From the NCBI GenBank assembly GCA_000708835.1, contig DF237325.1, positions 1 to 64,000 of the forward strand: a stretch of 64,000 bases of DNA, given 5' to 3'. Source of the stretch: Klebsormidium nitens. Taxonomy: Eukaryota > Streptophyta > Klebsormidiophyceae > Klebsormidiales > Klebsormidiaceae. Numbering within the stretch: position 1 is the stretch's first letter; each line of letters begins with the position of its first letter. This document shows, piece after piece, positions 59,341-64,000 of this stretch. Made by a program: the position numbers and the translations under genes. Under the pieces are notes generated by a model. The model was not told where the DNA came from, did no database searches, and saw only the letters and a program-made list of their open reading frames with translations.

Positions 59341-60825
59341 ATGGCGAAAGAAGGAAGCGAGAGGAAGCAAGCAGAAGCAACTACTGGTTCTGGCGGCGGA
59401 CAGGGAGGCAGCTTCTTCAATGATGCGTCCAGCAGCGACGTTGTGGTCAGGATTGTTGAAGGCAGCGAAGACGGAGCAATAGCGGAGCAGGGTGGGTTCT
59501 TAGAGCTGCACCTTCACCGGAGTATCCTGATTGAGAACAGCACCTTCTTTTCTGCACAGCTGTCAGATAGGTGGGAGGGTGCATGCGCTCGAGACACTCA
59601 GGGGCGCCCGCTTCTGCTCATCGCGTACTCTGGGCACTCTCAGGACTGTGCTTCTGCGCTGCAGAAGGTTTCTGAAAGGGCTCCCGGTGATCCAACCAAA
59701 TTCCCGGTGCATTCGTTTGCTGGGTTCGAAGAGGCGCTCGACTGTCTAAAGCCTGCCGACCAGTTGTCTCTATTCTCCGTTTCTGCATCTGCTGTGGCGT
59801 ACTTGGAGAGCATTCCCTGATCCGGAGAGCAAAGGGAGCAGATCCTGACAAAGGTCGCGCAAGTCGGGTTCCCTTCGAAAGAGCTTCTAGCAAGATTGAA
59901 GCCGCCATCTGAATGGATTAGCACTGGGCTTCTAGATCCTGTCCTCTCAAAAGCAACGTCGATGCAGGCTCCCGACGCAAACGCACGCTCTTCTCTCCGA
60001 GACTTTATGTCGGAGGTAAACGTGTCACTAGGCACCCACGACGAGACTGCGATGGAGACAGAGGGCTTTTTGGCGGCCGGCCTGCGAAGATGCCTTTCTC
60101 AGATGGACAGCACCACAATCCCTTCTCTCAAGTTTGAAGCGGAATTCAAACACCACCGCTACCAGCCTAGACCGCAGTCGACCTGTAATACTCCCTTGTC
60201 CAATCTGCTGAGCAACTTATCCTGGATTTTCCAGCTTCCAAGCTTGTGCGGGGCGAATGACGTTAGGAGGGACGTCGTGAAGACGATGCTTCAGGTTCAT
60301 GCGGCTTGCAAAGCTGCAGTCTTTAAGGAGCAGATCTTTCACCGTTACATAGCGGAGCGCCTTTACCTCCCCGTCATGAAGGCTGTCGCGGAAGGAAGCC
60401 TGGTCCTGGGAGCGGAGAGGCGTGTCAGTCTGCTGGGAATGTGGGTCCCGAGACGTTTTGCTTACTACGATACGGAAGGGGCTCAGCATGTTCACTCCGA
60501 GGCGATGCAAGCAGCCTTCAACGCGGTGCTGGGAAGTGTGAGCTTCGACGACCAGGAAGAAATTCTGCGTGGGTGGATGGACGAACTCAAGGGAGAGAAC
60601 CCCTGGGAGCCGTGGTTTGGAGAGTGGATGAAGATGTGCCTCCTCGCAAGGTGGAAAAAGGGTAGCGCCCGTAAGCATTCCGGTCAAATTTCTTTTCGCT
60701 TCCGACCGTCCTGTTTGTGGCCCCAATGCTCATGCTCCTCTGATTGGTTATACTTCAGTTCTTTCATCGTATGTGATGGGCAGAGCAGCAAGGTGTGGTA
60801 TCAGGGGCTTGAAAGCTTGCCGTAA
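59341..60825 (+). pseudogene. BTB/POZ domain protein interrupted by one in-frame TGA
   Basis: A single frame runs from ATG 59341 to a stop at 60825 except for TGA at 59818-59820, giving 159 codons, the TGA, then 334 codons. The N-terminal part has the BTB signature (SDVVVRIVEGSEDG, LELHLHRSILIENSTFFSAQ, LSDRWEG). The part after the TGA continues in the same frame with plant-family sequence (QREQILTKVAQVGFPSKELL; HRYIAERLYLPVMKAVAEGS; DDQEEILRGWMDEL). It matches the layout of a plant-specific BTB group thought to act as CUL3 adaptors. The TGA falls in LESIP-stop-SGEQRE, where relatives, as I recall them, read an acidic PW motif, so TGG to TGA is the simplest explanation. It may be a pseudogene, a strain allele, an assembly error or a readthrough site. 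The 3' end may also be spliced near 60660 (AAAAAG|GTAGCG). Confidence 0.75.
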
Positions 60826-63363
60826 AAAGGCTGTGAACGATCGCTTACTATCAGTCAAAGCTTTGGCTGGCCACGGTTTGTGGCACTAGGTCCAGCATCT
60901 TATGATAAAAGATCCACTGAGTTCCTTCCATTTCGGAGCTGGCCTTAGTATACTTCTAAAGCACTTCCGAGATTTGAAGGCTGATTGCAGTCACTCGCGG
61001 CAGGCGCTTCTTTATCTGGAATGAAGCTATTCTAGTCTTAGAGCCTGTGAGGTCATTCTCCATTTATGAAGCGTTTCAGTAGGACCTTCACGTCTGAGAA
61101 CCGAACCTGATTGACGAAGAGCTGCGGGTCTGACTATCCATGTCCTGGAGACAGTAGGATGATAGCTAGCAAGTTTTCGAGCCGCATGCAAGCAATCTGT
61201 CTCTCGGTTCGATAATGAACCGTCCGCTGCGCCCAGCTGCGCCTGAGCAGGAACAAAGAGTGTCTCTTGCACTTACGTCAGCTCTTCATTCCTGATCGTG
61301 GCAGGTACGGATTGCAGAAGCTATCTGGGGACTGAGCCCAAGATCTCCTCAGCGCAGCATGGCTAGCACTTGTACATATAGTAATTTTGAGTGGTCACAG
61401 AGCTACAAGTTCGCCTTTCTTTGGGTCTGCTTTTGCAGATTGAACACGTGAATACTGTAAGTTGGGCGAAGACTTCACAGATAGATACCCAGTCAGGAAC
61501 GCGAATTTGTCAACGGTCCCCTCTTGTAGGACATGTGAAGAAGGGAATATAAGGAGACAAAAGGTTTCATATTAAGGCATGTCGTCTCTGCTACTAGCAT
61601 CCAGCATAAGGCTAAAAAGCTGACGTTACGATTCGAAGACGTTCCAAACCTCTCAGAGAGAACGCGAAACAAGTTGACCTTCGACCTATGCATCAAAAAC
61701 ACAATTCCCTGCTGTGGCACTGAGCTGCCTATGGATCTAGCTGGAAGGCACACCTTCTCAAATTGCCAGGCGCAGCATTTGTACAAGCCGCGAATTCCAA
61801 AATTGACGGTTTCGTATCCCAAGAAGATACGGGCCCCCTCAGGCCACCAACCTAAACCGGTCCAATCATATTCGTTGATCTCCGGCCTATGAGATTGTCT
61901 TGTTGGGGTATACCCGCTCGGTCCCTCAGTGACAAAAGCAATGCAGCGCGCGTGCCAAGTTGGGCGACTATATACATGTTGTGCATGCGTCCACCCACTG
62001 GGCCATGTGGGCCATAAGCGAAGCTCTCCGACTTGTTTGAGCTTATATGTACGTCCATACGCTCAGTGCCTAGAGGTGCATGCCACCGGCCCGCCAACTT
62101 ATAAGCTGCACTACTTATGCTTTAATGGTGCCATAAGGAACGCACGGGGAAGATGCGCTTTGTGCCGTGGAAAATACGTGTGCGATTTGTGACCCTGAAG
62201 CTTGCCTATATCATGCACGATACCCATTGTAAGGCCGCCATGGTTTCACAGGAACCTTCCTCCAATAAGTGGATCATGGGTATAAAGTAACGGACCTTTG
62301 ATACATGCCAAACCGAGTGCTGCGCAAAAGGAGATTCACTGCATATGACCATTCCGACAATCAAGAGTTGCTCTTTTCCGGATAAACAGCTCTTCACACG
62401 AACCCCAATGCCATGGTGAATTATCATCATGTACGTACGGCTGCAGCATTTGGGTACCGTTATGTGACTTGTTTACCGAGCCATACGTGGTTGCGACCAC
62501 ATCTGCACATCTGACCGCAGCTCAACGATAAGTTGTTGCAACAGCTAGACAGTTGCTTGCGGGACTGTTCAGACATTCGAACTTAGCTTGTCAAAGTATG
62601 GTGTTACGATCAGCAAGTTCGTCGAAAGCTGTCAAAATTTTGCAGAACCATTGCCGGCCACACAGCAATAGTGGGCTACTTCAAGTTGACGTGTCTACTT
62701 TACCTGGCCTTCATTTCCGCGTCACTTTGTACACATGACTGCTCAAAGCATAAGCAGCGACTCTGTAGCACCGCCAGTGACGCCTTTAGCTCAAGACCCG
62801 TGCGACAGTAGTTTCTTGGCATGCTTTTTGAGTTGCTCTTCTCGCCGCCCGTACAATTGCAACAGCCTGAAGAAAACCCTCTCAATAAGTCATTCAGAGA
62901 ATTGGTTACAAAAGTGTCCCATGATCAGGCCGCCTCCTGCTCGACGTCACTGCTCGCTTGAGCAGCGAAGTACGCGATGCCCCGTCAAGCCTTCTCCGGT
63001 AAAGTTTTGGAACCCGTCCCTCTCAAAGGAGAGGGAAAGAACCTTGCAACCGCTTAAAGTCCCAGAGCATCATGAGTGATTGAAACCTCAATCACAGAAG
63101 CACACATTTACGCGACTGACATCAGCAAGCAAACGACGCTGGCCCTTGATCAGGGGTTACGGAATCGACACTCCGTTCTGAAAAATCTCAGCTTTACTTC
63201 ATTTATGCCTTAAGGTTTCGTGAACAAGCAGGGTGAAAAAGACCGTTGGTAGTGACTTCCCCTGCCCCCCGTTTGTGATTGACCGGCAACTTAGATTGAC
63301 AAAATGCAAACTTCGTCCCCCAACATTCATACTACTTATACTTCAGCGAGCAAAACCAAGCAC
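60826..63363. other. Intergenic region
   Basis: Only short open frames in all readings. No recognisable exon, tandem repeat or RNA gene was found. Confidence 0.4.
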
Positions 63364-64000
63364 TCACTGCTCCTGTTTCTCCCGCGCCGCCTCCTCCGGC
63401 GTCTGCTTCTGCACGGCCACCCCCCCGTCAGACTCCTCCGCTTCGGACCCCTCCCCTCCGTCGTCCGATTCCTCCTCTTTCCGCACCGCCTTCTGTAGCG
63501 CCTTCAGCAACCCCCCCTTCGCGTGCCCGTTCGCACCCCCCCCTCCGTAGCCTCTGCTCCGTCCCCCCCCTCCCGCGGCCGTTTCCGCCCGACGCGCGCC
63601 ATGATCCAACTGCTGTTGCCCAGCTCGTGCAGGGTTTTGGGGGTTTTGGAGTCGGTGGTTTNNNNNNNNNNNNNNNNNNNNNNNNNNNNNNNNNNNNNNN
63701 NNNNNNNNNNNNNNNNNNNNNNNNNNNNNNNNNNNNNNNNNNNNNNNNNNNNNNNNNNNNNNNNNNNNNNNNNNNNNNNNNNNNNNNNNNNNNNNNNNNN
63801 NNNNNNNNNNNNNNNNNNNNNNNNNNNNNNNNNNNNNNNNNNNNNNNNNNNNNNNNCGTCCTCCACGGACTGCTGTTGCCCAGTCTCGTGGCTAGGGATT
63901 TTGGGGGTTTTGGAGTCGGTGGTTTGTCGGCGTTCTTGCCGAAGGTTTCGGTTTCTAACCGTTGGATGACCAGGCGCAGGAACGCGTCCCGCGTGACCGG
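63364..64000 (-). CDS. Partial C-terminal end of an unidentified protein, interrupted by an assembly gap
   Basis: The minus-strand frame ending at the TGA at 63364-63366 gives a tail that is first basic and Gly-rich, then helical (GGLLKALQKAVRKEEESDDG) and acidic (EGSEAEESDGG), ending EEAAREKQEQ. Beyond the N run the likely coding frame on the same strand reads VTRDAFLRLVIQRLETETFG then KNADKPPTPKPPKSL. The frame cannot be followed between these parts because of the gap and several G runs of eight. The 5' part lies outside the window. I do not recognise the protein. Confidence 0.4.
63608..63925. repeat. Direct repeat flanking the gap
   Basis: ACTGCTGTTGCCCAG through TTTTGGGGGTTTTGGAGTCG and GTGGTTT occurs on both sides of the N run (63609-63661 and 63869-63925) with small differences. 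The gap probably hides further copies of a tandem repeat that could not be assembled. Confidence 0.85.
63662..63856. other. Assembly gap (195 N)
   Basis: A run of 195 undetermined bases, bounded by copies of the same repeat. Confidence 1.

Noticed and set aside
59818-59820. TGA as selenocysteine codon in the BTB gene
   Set aside because: The position fits a Trp after Pro and not a redox Cys site, and BTB proteins are not known selenoproteins; nonsense change or error is simpler.

Overview
The window looks like nuclear DNA of a streptophyte (charophyte-type) green alga; Klebsormidium is my best guess, from gene content and gene style only. The genes are split by many introns of roughly 100-800 bp with GT-AG (two GC-AG) boundaries. 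The readable proteins are plant-type: a chlorophyll b reductase of the NOL type, a full plant-size phosphatidylinositol 4-kinase alpha, a thaumatin-like protein, a U-box protein, a plastid/mitochondrial DNL zinc-finger protein and a plant-type BTB/POZ protein. All exon models were built by hand by requiring splice sites and reading phase to agree from exon to exon; no transcript data were used.

Layout. 1.6-5.3 kb (+): U-box protein, N-terminus uncertain. 6.5-8.6 kb (-): DNL-type zinc finger protein. 9.6-12.1 kb (+): SFT2-like Golgi transport protein, divergent from the DNL gene across a 1 kb gap that carries a 97 bp imperfect palindrome. 13.9-29.0 kb (+): PI4K alpha, 22 exons, about 2004 aa. 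31.4-35.7 kb (+): secreted proline-rich thaumatin-like protein. 35.7-40.7 kb: gene-poor, with a GGTTGAC/GTCAACC-rich patch and a decayed partial copy of the PI4K alpha 3' end. 40.8-43.3 kb (+): unrecognised six-exon gene. 45.5-46.1 kb (-): intronless unknown ORF. 46.5 kb: tRNA-like relic. 48.7-52.2 kb (+): NOL chlorophyll b reductase. 54.1-57.6 kb (+): alpha-helical, MLKL-N-terminal-like domain joined to a macro domain. 59.3-60.8 kb (+): BTB/POZ gene broken by one in-frame TGA. 63.4-64.0 kb (-): end of a partly assembled gene around a 195 bp run of N.

The genes do not form one pathway; this is an ordinary eukaryotic gene neighbourhood. The two most interesting things are (1) the helical-bundle/macro-domain protein, which joins a domain resembling a cell-death executioner to an ADP-ribose-binding fold, and (2) a recurring pattern in which introns contain degraded copies of the adjoining exon ends. 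In the macro gene, two introns look as if they were made by tandem duplication of exon sequence. In PI4K alpha, three introns carry copies of exon ends, including a four-unit array repeating a splice acceptor.
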